A model generated the notes under the pieces. The model ran no database searches. It saw nothing but the letters and a program-made list of their open reading frames with translations, and was not told the origin of the DNA. 6,122 nt of DNA from Clostridia bacterium (GTDB taxonomy: Bacteria; Bacillota; Clostridia; Oscillospirales; Acutalibacteraceae), in NCBI GenBank assembly GCA_024689165.1, contig JAILDS010000259.1, positions 1 to 6,122 of the forward strand, written 5' to 3'. Within the stretch, counting starts at the first letter, position 1, and every line of letters begins with the position of its first letter. A program made the translations under genes and the position numbers. This document shows positions 1 to 5,377 of the stretch, in pieces.

Positions 1-3
1 CGC

Positions 4-1038
4 ATGACGTCAGAACGTGAGCTGCGATTCAATTCAGACGGCCGTTTCCGTATCCTGATGGTCTCCGACTTCCACGCCGGTGACAAATGCAACCCGAAAC
101 TCATCGCCGGGCTTGAGGAGCTTGTAAAAGCTTCCGGGCCCGACTTTGTTATGCTCGGCGGCGACCAGTGCGTCGAAGGTTCGTCAGCCGCCGGGATCCG
201 GGACCGGATGGGCAGGATAATGGAGCCTGTGATAAGCCGGGACATCCCCTGGGGGGCTGTGTTCGGCAACCACGACCGCGAGGGCAGCCTTTCTATTGAG
301 CTTCAGCAGGAGGCCTACGAGCTGCTTCCCGGCTGCATGTCCGAAGCCGGCCCTGCCGATATACACGGGGTTGGGAATTACTGCCTTACGGTCAAAGCGT
401 CGCGGTCCGACGAGCCCGCTTTCATTATCTGGGCGCTCGACTCCGGCAGAGAGATGAGGGACTGGACCGAATTATTCGGTCTCGACCCGGATGAAGCCGT
501 TTTTAAGCTGCCAAACCGGTTCGGCGAGCACGCCAACGGCGCGACGCCCCTTTTCGATCAGGCGCGGTGGTATTACGACCGTTCGCTCGAATTCGAGCGC
601 GCCGCGGGCAAGCCCGTTCCCGGCGTTATGTTCATGCACATCCCCCTTCAGGAGTACACGCACGTGATACAAAACCCCGAGGAGTGCGGCGCAGTGGGCT
701 CGAAGCGGGCCTCGCTCGATAACTCCGAGATAAGCTCCGGACTGTTCCTTGCGTGCCTTGAGCGGCGCGACGTCCGCGGTATTTTCTTCGGGCACGAACA
801 CCTTACGGATATTGAGGGCAGATACTGCGGCATTACGATGGCTTGCGACGCCTGCCTCGGCTACGATATGTCCGGGCACGACGACCTCAGAGGCGGCAGG
901 ATAATCGACCTGTACGAGGACGAGGGGAAGCTGTTTACAAGGACGCTCAAGCTCATAGACCTCATGGGCGTTGACGCCATGCGCGACCCGGATTATTTCG
1001 AGGGCGGCTGCAAGTATTTTATCAGAGTGCTGGATTAG
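4..1038 (+). CDS. Calcineurin-like metallophosphoesterase (Dcr2/PAP29-like)
   Basis: A 344-aa cytosolic-type metallophosphoesterase with no signal peptide. All metal-binding motifs of the calcineurin-like superfamily are present in order: SDFHAGD at residues 21-27 (D22, H24), GGDQ at 52-55 (D54), GNHD at 88-91, the lone His in FMHIP (H212), and GHEH at 263-266. Such enzymes bind two metal ions and hydrolyse phosphomono- or diesters; the substrate cannot be read from the sequence. The opening LRFNSDGRFRILMVSDFH and the spacing between motifs resemble the Dcr2/PAP29-like subfamily, which is my inference. The ATG at position 4 suits the family, whose members begin about 15-20 residues before the first motif, but its ribosome binding site lies outside the window, so an upstream start is not excluded. 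The stop codon is followed after 10 nt by the start of the next gene, suggesting one transcript. Confidence 0.9.
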   Translation: MTSERELRFNSDGRFRILMVSDFHAGDKCNPKLIAGLEELVKASGPDFVMLGGDQCVEGSSAAGIRDRMGRIMEPVISRDIPWGAVFGNHDREGSLSIELQQEAYELLPGCMSEAGPADIHGVGNYCLTVKASRSDEPAFIIWALDSGREMRDWTELFGLDPDEAVFKLPNRFGEHANGATPLFDQARWYYDRSLEFERAAGKPVPGVMFMHIPLQEYTHVIQNPEECGAVGSKRASLDNSEISSGLFLACLERRDVRGIFFGHEHLTDIEGRYCGITMACDACLGYDMSGHDDLRGGRIIDLYEDEGKLFTRTLKLIDLMGVDAMRDPDYFEGGCKYFIRVLD

Positions 1039-1048
1039 GAGCGGTTTT

Positions 1049-1303
1049 ATGGAACGCTGCGCGAGTTTTCTTGAAACGGACCATATCGACCACGTGACGA
1101 TCCATTATCGCCGCGGCGAGGGGCTTGATCGCGGCGCTGCAGTCAGGCTGCTGATGCGCGCCATGGGATGTTTTCCGACCGTTGCCGAGGCTATGGAAGA
1201 CGTTCCGCTCAACAAAAGCTATCTTGATTCTCTGCCCGACGACGGGCTTGTGAGTCTTCTGGTAAGGGCGCGCACGGCGCTGCTTGCCGAAGCGTGGAAA
1301 TGA
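1049..1303 (+). CDS. Small hypothetical protein, 84 aa, downstream of metallophosphoesterase
   Basis: An 84-aa soluble protein that I do not recognise. The start at 1049 is chosen because AGGAG (1037-1041) overlaps the TAG stop of the upstream gene and sits 7 nt before the ATG; an in-frame ATG at 971 lies inside the upstream gene and has no such site. The protein has no signal peptide or membrane segment. It has a polar, histidine-containing N-terminal part (DHIDHVTIHYRR, residues 11-22), then short helical stretches (GAAVRLLMRAMG, 29-40) and an Ala/Leu/Arg-rich C-terminal helix (LVSLLVRARTALLAEAWK, 67-84). GC-rich third codon positions match the neighbours, supporting real coding. The tight spacing suggests translational coupling with the phosphoesterase. 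Its function is unknown. Confidence 0.75.
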   Translation: MERCASFLETDHIDHVTIHYRRGEGLDRGAAVRLLMRAMGCFPTVAEAMEDVPLNKSYLDSLPDDGLVSLLVRARTALLAEAWK

Positions 1304-1360
1304 CGGCTTTTCCTCAAACAGGGGGTATATATGCATTAATCGTGAAAAACGAGCTGTAGC

Positions 1361-1378
1361 ACGGCAGACCCCTGCCGT
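1361..1378 (+). other. Short hairpin upstream of the terminator
   Basis: A perfect 7-bp stem, ACGGCAG (1361-1367) with CTGCCGT (1372-1378), closes a 4-nt loop. It lies 3 nt before the A-tract of the next terminator. It has no T-tract of its own; it may be part of a tandem terminator or an RNA-stabilising stem. Confidence 0.5.
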
Positions 1379-1381
1379 TTC

Positions 1382-1431
1382 AAAAAAAATGCGGGAATAT
1401 GGCAGTGCTTCGCCATATTCCCCGTTTTTTT
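1382..1431. terminator. Strong intrinsic terminator, probably bidirectional
   Basis: An 11-bp perfect stem, GGGAATATGGC (1393-1403) and GCCATATTCCC (1412-1422), has an 8-nt loop and is followed by T7 (1425-1431). An A8 run (1382-1389) precedes it, so it would also work for minus-strand transcripts. It closes the phosphoesterase/84-aa unit, about 80 nt after the last stop codon. Confidence 0.9.
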
Positions 1432-1556
1432 GTGACTGTTTGTTTTGTATTATTTCAATAATTTGCGGGAATGCTGTAACGGTGGTTTTTTGACCGGAGT
1501 ATTTTTACAGTCCCTGTTGCGTGGATCGTATTCTGTGTTTATGCCGGGCAGTTTTT

Positions 1557-1655
1557 TCAGCTCCGGATCATCTCGAGGAGCAGGGAGAATATCCTTTTGT
1601 AGTCTTCAAAGATCTTTTTGATCCTCTCGACGAAGCCGTCGCTCTGTTTGTAATG
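1557..1655 (-). pseudogene. Candidate decayed C-terminal gene fragment (minus strand)
   Basis: On the minus strand, 32 codons ending in TGA (1557-1559) read HYKQSDGFVERIKKIFEDY followed by KRIFSLLLEMIRS. About 21 of 29 of these codons end in G or C, as in real genes of this window, while the plus-strand reading in the same register is much less biased. There is no start codon: an in-frame TGA lies at 1656-1658. The peptide is a basic amphipathic helix similar in style to the C-terminus of the lipase-like protein (residues 488-509). I read it as the tail end of a lost gene; a chance ORF remains possible. Confidence 0.35.
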
Positions 1656-1771
1656 TCATACCGTCTCGAACAACTTGAAAAAAAACAGATCAGCACAACC
1701 ATTTAGATCGCAGGATCGTCGCGCTCGAGGAACAGATAAAAACGCTTTTTAACGAGACCCGGCAGGTTTAA
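1653..1771 (+). pseudogene. Candidate frameshifted coiled-coil remnant (plus strand)
   Basis: An ATG at 1653 opens MSYRLEQLEKK. If the frame shifts by -1 at the A8 run (1678-1685), reading continues as TDQHNHLDRRIVALEEQIK and then TLFNETRQV to a TAA at 1769-1771. The joined peptide of about 39 residues has a heptad pattern of hydrophobic residues (I, L, I, L in RIVALEEQIKTLF), like short coiled-coil proteins found in many phages. Without the shift the frame ends at a TAG (1704-1706). No Shine-Dalgarno site precedes 1653. Most likely this is a remnant of a mobile-element or phage gene. A programmed slip at A AAA AAA is possible but unsupported. Confidence 0.3.
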
Positions 1772-1787
1772 CTTGCTGGTAACTTGC
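1769..1787. repeat. Direct repeat TAACTTGC x2, 11-bp period
   Basis: TAACTTGC occurs at 1769-1776 and again at 1780-1787. The second copy's GTAACTT (1779-1785) is repeated in inverted orientation as AAGTTAC at 1859-1865. The near-helical-turn period would suit a protein-binding site, but short repeats in AT-rich DNA can arise by chance. Confidence 0.5.
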
Positions 1788-1806
1788 AGAATTATTACAT
1801 ATAATC

Positions 1807-1816
1807 CCCGGCCGGG
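1807..1816. repeat. Perfect 10-bp palindrome
   Basis: CCCGGCCGGG is its own reverse complement and stands out as a GC-only island in AT-rich DNA, about 17 bp before a second palindrome. No function is evident. Confidence 0.4.
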
Positions 1817-1832
1817 CTGTATTTTTGTTTTG

Positions 1833-1844
1833 GGCAATATTGCC
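1833..1844. repeat. Perfect 12-bp palindrome
   Basis: GGCAATATTGCC is a perfect inverted repeat without a loop, centred between 1838 and 1839. It could be a dimeric regulator or recombinase site, but nothing nearby shows which. Confidence 0.4.
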
Positions 1845-1865
1845 GCCTCGTATAGGTTAAGTTAC

Positions 1866-1886
1866 TGACCCGCATTTTGACCCGCA
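1866..1886. repeat. Direct repeat TGACCCGCA x2, 12-bp period
   Basis: TGACCCGCA occurs at 1866-1874 and 1878-1886, separated by TTT. With the TAACTTGC pair and the palindromes it forms a dense repeat cluster within about 120 bp, roughly 110-230 bp from the 3' end of the tRNA gene. Confidence 0.5.
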
Positions 1887-1963
1887 CATAATAAAAAAAT
1901 GTCATAATAATTATAAAGTTTTTTCGCAAAATGAGCTTGGCGAAAAGCCAAAAAAAATAAAGG

Positions 1964-1988
1964 AAAAACCGCCTGTTTAGGCGGCTTT
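1964..1988 (-). terminator. Intrinsic terminator of the tRNA-Gly gene
   Basis: On the minus strand, CCGCCT-AAAC-AGGCGG forms a 6-bp stem (plus-strand arms 1969-1974 and 1979-1984) followed by T5 (complement of A at 1964-1968). It lies 7 nt beyond the encoded CCA end of the tRNA, as expected for a single-gene tRNA transcript. The TTTT at 1986-1989 on the plus strand makes it weakly bidirectional. Confidence 0.85.
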
Positions 1989-1994
1989 TCTGTC

Positions 1995-2069
<75 letters not shown>

Positions 2070-2080
2070 TCGTCGGCGAG

Positions 2081-2109
2081 ATTCTACTACTTTTACGGGA
2101 GCTTGTCAA
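2081..2109 (-). promoter_or_regulatory. Promoter of tRNA-Gly
   Basis: On the minus strand, a perfect -35 TTGACA (plus-strand 2104-2109) is followed by a 17-bp spacer and the -10 TAGAAT (2081-2086; 5 of 6 consensus bases). The predicted transcript start is about 5 nt before the tRNA 5' end, which fits a short leader removed by RNase P. Confidence 0.9.
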
Positions 2110-2120
2110 CAGTTATTTTT

Positions 2121-2164
2121 GCCGGCGGGATCTGAAGACCGGCGAAGAGCCCGCCGGTCTTCAG
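2121..2164 (-). terminator. Long hairpin after the second phosphoesterase gene, no T-tract
   Basis: A perfect 13-bp stem, CTGAAGACCGGCG (2132-2144) and CGCCGGTCTTCAG (2152-2164), with a 7-nt loop starts 9 nt after the stop codon of the minus-strand phosphoesterase. Its position fits a terminator, but minus-strand RNA leaving it has no U-run. An overlapping alternative pairing exists between CCGGCGGG (2122-2129) and CCCGCCGG (2150-2157), so the two folds exclude each other. It could be a weak terminator or a 3'-end stabiliser; it also separates the gene from the tRNA promoter. Confidence 0.6.
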
Positions 2165-2173
2165 GTCTGCCTT

Positions 2174-3379
2174 TCAGACTGTGAACTCTTTTGTGATCGG
2201 CTTGTCCGAGCGGTTGCGCCAGAAGCCGAAGGCGTATATCTCGCAGGTGTAGGTCCTGCCCGGAACGAGTCCCTCGACCGGAAGGCTCTGCGTCTTCGGC
2301 ATATCGTAGAAATAGTATTCGCTCCAGAGCATCCGCTGCCTGACGATGTAGCCGTCAGAGTCGCGGATGATGACCTTATAGTAATTGACGTACTCGTCGA
2401 CACCTGAGGCCTGCGAGAAGGTGATCTTCACAACGCTGTCCTCGTCGGTGAGGATGTCGATAAAGCTGCCTTCCGGGAAAAACGGCTTTTCGGGCTGCAG
2501 ATACCTTGCGTCGGTGTAGACGAAGGTCTCGGGGTCGCAGGGCTTTTCCACGTCCCATACCGGCGGGAAGAAATGCCCCGAAAGGATGTCGTAGGGCAGG
2601 ATGCGGACGTGATTGTCCTCGGCGACCTCGACGATGAGGCACTGCGCGCCCTGATTCCTCGGGGGAACGGTCCCGTAATACTTGTCGTATTCGTCGAGCT
2701 CGAAATAAGCGAGAGTGCCGGAGCCGACGGAGGTGAAATGCTGCTGGTGGATGTTTCTCGGGTCGTTTATCGGCGCGTGCGAATGGCCTGAAAAATCGAT
2801 GATCTGCGGGAAGTCCGCCAGCGTCGGGTATAGGTCCTTCTCGCCCCAGTCGATAGAACCGTAGACTGTGTCCGTGACGTGAGGGTGCTGGAACATGAAG
2901 ATCGGTTTGCTCCTGTCTTCCGCGGCGGCGGCCTCGAGCGTCTGCCGCAGCCACCTGACCTTGCCCTCGCCGAAACGGCAGCCGCGTTCCGTGGTCAGCC
3001 CGACGAAATGGAAGCCCTTGACCACAAGGTCGGTGTCCGGCGTCAGCTCGAAAATGCGTTCGAAGCGTTCGAGGGCGGTCTGCTCGCCCGCGCCGAATTC
3101 ATGGCTGGCAAGCGTCATCAGAAGCCCTGTGTTGGGACGCAGACAGTCGCCCAGAGCCTTTTTGAGCTTGAGCATCTGCTCTTCCGTTCCGGAATTCGCA
3201 AAGTCGCCGTTGATCGTCAGCAGGTCGAGACCCTTATAGCCGTCGTAAGAGTCGCAGTACTCGTAGATCTCTTTCATGCCCTTGTAGAAGCGTTCGACGT
3301 GCAGGTTGTCGTCTCCGTCCTTGAAATGCAGGTCGCTCATCGCCGCGAAGCGGAGAACGGGAACAAATGCGTCAGCCAT
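2174..3379 (-). CDS. Metallophosphoesterase with C-terminal Fn3-like domain
   Basis: A 401-aa protein, counted from the ATG at 3379. That start is chosen because GGGAGG lies 11 nt before it; the in-frame ATG at 3406 has no good site and falls almost on the predicted transcript start. Calcineurin-like motifs are visible: SDLHF at 15-19 (D16, H18), NGD at 57-59 (D59), ASHE at 91-94 where GNHD/E is expected, HPH at 165-167, and GHSH at 198-201. The loss of the usual Asn, which normally helps bind metal 2 and phosphate, is unusual. Residues about 300-401 are a separate beta-rich region ending GLVPGRTYTCEIYAFG, typical of fibronectin-III-like sandwiches. There is no signal peptide, so it should be cytosolic even though such domains are common on exported enzymes. 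Substrate unknown. It is not closely similar to the phosphoesterase at 4-1038. It is transcribed alone, divergently from the lipase-like gene. Confidence 0.88.
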   Translation of the reverse strand: MADAFVPVLRFAAMSDLHFKDGDDNLHVERFYKGMKEIYEYCDSYDGYKGLDLLTINGDFANSGTEEQMLKLKKALGDCLRPNTGLLMTLASHEFGAGEQTALERFERIFELTPDTDLVVKGFHFVGLTTERGCRFGEGKVRWLRQTLEAAAAEDRSKPIFMFQHPHVTDTVYGSIDWGEKDLYPTLADFPQIIDFSGHSHAPINDPRNIHQQHFTSVGSGTLAYFELDEYDKYYGTVPPRNQGAQCLIVEVAEDNHVRILPYDILSGHFFPPVWDVEKPCDPETFVYTDARYLQPEKPFFPEGSFIDILTDEDSVVKITFSQASGVDEYVNYYKVIIRDSDGYIVRQRMLWSEYYFYDMPKTQSLPVEGLVPGRTYTCEIYAFGFWRNRSDKPITKEFTV

Positions 3380-3390
3380 GATGTTTTTAT

Positions 3391-3396
3391 CCTCCC
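3391..3396 (-). promoter_or_regulatory. Ribosome binding site deciding the phosphoesterase start
   Basis: GGGAGG on the minus strand, 11 nt upstream of the ATG at 3379. Its presence between two in-frame ATGs (3406 and 3379) argues for the downstream one. Confidence 0.7.
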
Positions 3397-3415
3397 TGTT
3401 TTTCATATCCCGATT

Positions 3416-3444
3416 ATCTTAAAAAAATATTAGGATTTTGTCAA
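3416..3444 (-). promoter_or_regulatory. Promoter of the minus-strand phosphoesterase
   Basis: On the minus strand, a perfect -35 TTGACA (plus-strand 3439-3444), a 17-bp spacer and a -10 TAAGAT (3416-3421; 4 of 6). Transcription would begin near 3409, giving a leader of about 30 nt that contains the GGGAGG site. Confidence 0.7.
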
Positions 3445-3473
3445 CCGAATATTTACCATAAAATCTCTGTGAA

Positions 3474-3510
3474 CCGCTGTTTTCTCTTGAAATTTAGTTA
3501 TCGCCGCTGT
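3474..3510 (+). repeat. Direct repeat CCGCTGT flanking the -35 box
   Basis: CCGCTGT occurs at 3474-3480 and 3504-3510, exactly 30 bp apart (about three helical turns). The second copy ends on the first base of the -10 box. This is a possible operator pair; seven-base repeats can also be chance. Confidence 0.3.
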
Positions 3511-3515
3511 ATAAT
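3487..3515 (+). promoter_or_regulatory. Promoter of the lipase-like gene
   Basis: -35 TTGAAA (3487-3492; 5 of 6), a 17-bp spacer, and a perfect -10 TATAAT (3510-3515). The predicted start is near 3522, with AAAGGAG just downstream. The -35 boxes of this and the divergent promoter are 42 bp apart, so both could share an upstream regulator. Confidence 0.85.
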
Positions 3516-3547
3516 AACCCCGAATACGGAAAAGGAGATGTGGATTT

Positions 3548-5092
3548 ATGTTCAAAAAGATCCTCAGCGTTGCACTTTGCGTTTCATTGCTTGCTGCGTT
3601 CGCGCCGTGCGTTTTCGCGTCCGATTCCTGCGACTGCGGCACGGAGCCGTTCATTTTTGTCGAAGGCATCAACACGATAGACCTTGTGCTCGACCGCGGG
3701 ACGGAAAACGAGCAGCTTGCTTTCCCGCCCAGCACGGAAAGCATAGTCAACGCCGTTCTGAAGGTTGTCCCGACGCTGCTTGTCAGCGACTTTTACTCTG
3801 CCGACGAGCTTGCCGACAAGCTCACCGCCGCCGTCGCGCCTCTGTTCGAAACGATAGCGCTCGACCCGGACGGCAACTCACTGTACAACGTTACGACCGA
3901 ATTCAAGTATCCCACCACGGATCATCACAAGCAGGGCGGCCGTTACACCTTCTGCTATGACTGGCGGCTCGACATGCACACTCTCGCCTCGCAGCTCCAC
4001 GACTATATCGAGTACGTTAAAGAGCTGACCGGGCATGACAGCGTGCACCTTCTGGGCTTCTCTATGGGCACCTGCGTCATGGACCAGTACCTTGTGGACT
4101 ACGGCTACGACGGGCTTGAGAGCGTCATTTATTACGCCGGCGCGTACAACGGCGTTTCCTGCTGCGGCGAGCCGATGAGCAACAAGATAGCCACCGACCC
4201 GAAGGCGCTCGTTTCTTATATCGACGCGCTCCTCGGCGAGGACGACTCCATGGCGACGCTCAAAACCGCGCTGAACGTTCTGTATAAGATGGGCGTTTTC
4301 GGCGTAGCGACTAACCTTGTGACCGACCTTTACAACAAGATCGGGACGAAGCTCGCCCGCGACACGATCCTGCGCACCTTCGCCACCATGCCCGGCATGC
4401 TCGCGCTGATGTCGCTTGACGACTACAACGATTATAAGGAATTCGTTTACACGGACGAGGAGACCGCCGAGCTCTGGTCAAGGGTCATTGAGCTGTCCGA
4501 CGACTACCACTACAACGTCCAGGCGAAGGTCCCGCAGATCTTTGACGATATCCAGACCAAGGTCGGAAGGCTCGCCGTGATCGCGAAATACGGTTTCTAT
4601 GCAACGCCGGCTATGACCGATTACGACGTCATGAGCGACACGACCATCGACACGGCTTATGAGAGCGCCGGCGCGACCTGCTCGAAGGTTTTCGAGACCC
4701 TCGGCGACGATTACGTTCAGGCCGTGGATGACGGGCACAATCATATCTCGCCCGACAATCAGATAGACGCCAGCACGTGCCTGCTGCCGGATAAAACCTG
4801 GTTCATCAAGAACCTGACCCACTCCCGCACGGGCGACACGACCTATAAGCTGATAAGATTCATTCAGGAGAACGACACCCCCGTCGACATTTTCACCTCC
4901 GCCGATTATCCTCAGTTCCTGTATTACGACACCGTCGCCGAGGAGATATCTCCGCTGACTGTCGAAAACGCTTCCAATACTCTGGTCAGCGACCCCGGAG
5001 AGCCGTTCTCGTTCAAGAAGCTGTTCGACAGGATCTTTGCCTTTATAAAAATGATATTCGATTTTGTGACGGGTATCAATGCAGCTACCTGA
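3548..5092 (+). CDS. Secreted LCAT-like alpha/beta-hydrolase (lipase/acyltransferase)
   Basis: A 514-aa exported protein. The start at 3548 follows AAAGGAG (3531-3537) by 10 nt. Residues 1-24 are a signal peptide (KK, hydrophobic core, V-F-A cleavage site); no lipobox Cys is seen, so it is probably released. The mature part opens with a CDC pair (C28, C30) and PFIFVEGI, the first strand and oxyanion region of an alpha/beta-hydrolase. YDWR (137-140) and the nucleophile elbow GFSMG (170-174, Ser172) resemble the lecithin:cholesterol acyltransferase/phospholipase family. The likely acid is D403 or D407 in SPDNQID, and the likely base H425 in LTHS, giving a full triad. An insertion (about 210-330) may form a lid. 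Residues 488-509 are a basic-hydrophobic amphipathic tail (FSFKKLFDRIFAFIKMIFDF) that may touch membranes. Likely a lipid or ester hydrolase; the substrate is not visible. No terminator separates it from the 48-aa gene downstream. Confidence 0.85.
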   Translation: MFKKILSVALCVSLLAAFAPCVFASDSCDCGTEPFIFVEGINTIDLVLDRGTENEQLAFPPSTESIVNAVLKVVPTLLVSDFYSADELADKLTAAVAPLFETIALDPDGNSLYNVTTEFKYPTTDHHKQGGRYTFCYDWRLDMHTLASQLHDYIEYVKELTGHDSVHLLGFSMGTCVMDQYLVDYGYDGLESVIYYAGAYNGVSCCGEPMSNKIATDPKALVSYIDALLGEDDSMATLKTALNVLYKMGVFGVATNLVTDLYNKIGTKLARDTILRTFATMPGMLALMSLDDYNDYKEFVYTDEETAELWSRVIELSDDYHYNVQAKVPQIFDDIQTKVGRLAVIAKYGFYATPAMTDYDVMSDTTIDTAYESAGATCSKVFETLGDDYVQAVDDGHNHISPDNQIDASTCLLPDKTWFIKNLTHSRTGDTTYKLIRFIQENDTPVDIFTSADYPQFLYYDTVAEEISPLTVENASNTLVSDPGEPFSFKKLFDRIFAFIKMIFDFVTGINAAT

Positions 5093-5112
5093 TGGGTGTC
5101 AAATAAATCCTG

Positions 5113-5141
5113 TTGACAAACCGCTTTTCGTTTGATATTAT
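5113..5141 (+). promoter_or_regulatory. Promoter of the 48-aa protein gene
   Basis: A perfect -35 TTGACA (5113-5118), a 17-bp spacer and -10 TATTAT (5136-5141; 5 of 6), starting 20 nt after the stop of the lipase-like gene. Transcription should start near 5148, leaving a leader of about 27 nt with AAAGGAG. Confidence 0.88.
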
Positions 5142-5174
5142 ACACACAGATAAGTATGTGAAAGGAGTCTGCTC

Positions 5175-5321
5175 ATGGGTGACCTGTTTTCGAATATCAG
5201 TTTTGACACCTCCAGCCTGACGGAGATTATCGAAGGCCTGAAAAAATTCATTCTCGCTATTCTCTATATCATCAGAGCTCACAGGGACGTCAACAACATC
5301 AACCCGTATTACCTTTACTGA
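5175..5321 (+). CDS. Small hydrophobic/amphipathic protein, 48 aa
   Basis: A short gene, well supported despite its size: it has a near-consensus promoter (5113-5141), AAAGGAG (5161-5167) 7 nt before the ATG, and a strong terminator 12 nt after the TGA. The product begins MGDLFSNISFDTSSLTEIIE, continues with a helix, GLKKFILAILYIIRAHRD (21-38), and ends in a polar-aromatic tail, NNINPYYLY. The central segment (about 25-34) is short for a full transmembrane span, so it may be a membrane-lying amphipathic helix or a minimal membrane protein. It has no cleavable signal sequence. I do not recognise a family. Its central helix resembles in style the C-terminal tail of the upstream lipase-like protein. 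Reading through from that gene is likely, so the two may be co-expressed. Confidence 0.8.
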   Translation: MGDLFSNISFDTSSLTEIIEGLKKFILAILYIIRAHRDVNNINPYYLY

Positions 5322-5332
5322 GCTTTATTATC

Positions 5333-5363
5333 AAAAAAAGACCCGCCGTGAGGCGGGTCTTTT
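5333..5363. terminator. Bidirectional intrinsic terminator
   Basis: An 8-bp perfect stem, GACCCGCC (5340-5347) and GGCGGGTC (5352-5359), with a GTGA loop, is flanked by A7 (5333-5339) and T4 (5360-5363). It ends plus-strand transcripts of the lipase/48-aa genes and, with its U7 run, minus-strand transcripts of the converging gene that stops at 5378. Confidence 0.93.
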
Positions 5364-5377
5364 AGTATTTGCATTTT

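Larger units (their letters stand above)
1432..1963. other. Gene-free tract beside the tRNA gene
   Basis: This stretch holds no intact gene that I can support. It contains the two coding scraps at 1557-1655 (minus) and 1653-1771 (plus), the repeat cluster at 1769-1886, and an AT-rich segment (about 1886-1963) with a weak stem, TTTTCGC (1921-1927) with GCGAAAA (1940-1946). Its position on the 3' side of a tRNA gene is where integrative elements commonly insert, so a decayed insertion is one explanation. Confidence 0.5.

Noticed and set aside
472..879. Minus-strand 135-codon frame
   Set aside because: Antisense shadow of the first phosphoesterase, which carries all its metal motifs.
1319..1340. 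ATG at 1331 after GGGGG as a tiny gene start
   Set aside because: The frame stops after two codons (ATG CAT TAA).
1521..1706. Plus-strand 61-codon frame as a complete gene
   Set aside because: No ribosome site, weak codon bias in its first part, and it is codon-aligned antisense to the better-biased minus-strand scrap at 1557-1655; only its end from 1653 on looks possibly coding.
2376..2954. Minus-strand 192-codon frame
   Set aside because: Arg/Pro/His-rich shadow of the phosphoesterase in another frame; no ribosome site, and the overlapped gene has intact catalytic motifs.
2879..3433. Plus-strand 184-codon frame
   Set aside because: Antisense shadow of the phosphoesterase gene, made long by GC-rich third positions; no ribosome site or recognisable domain.
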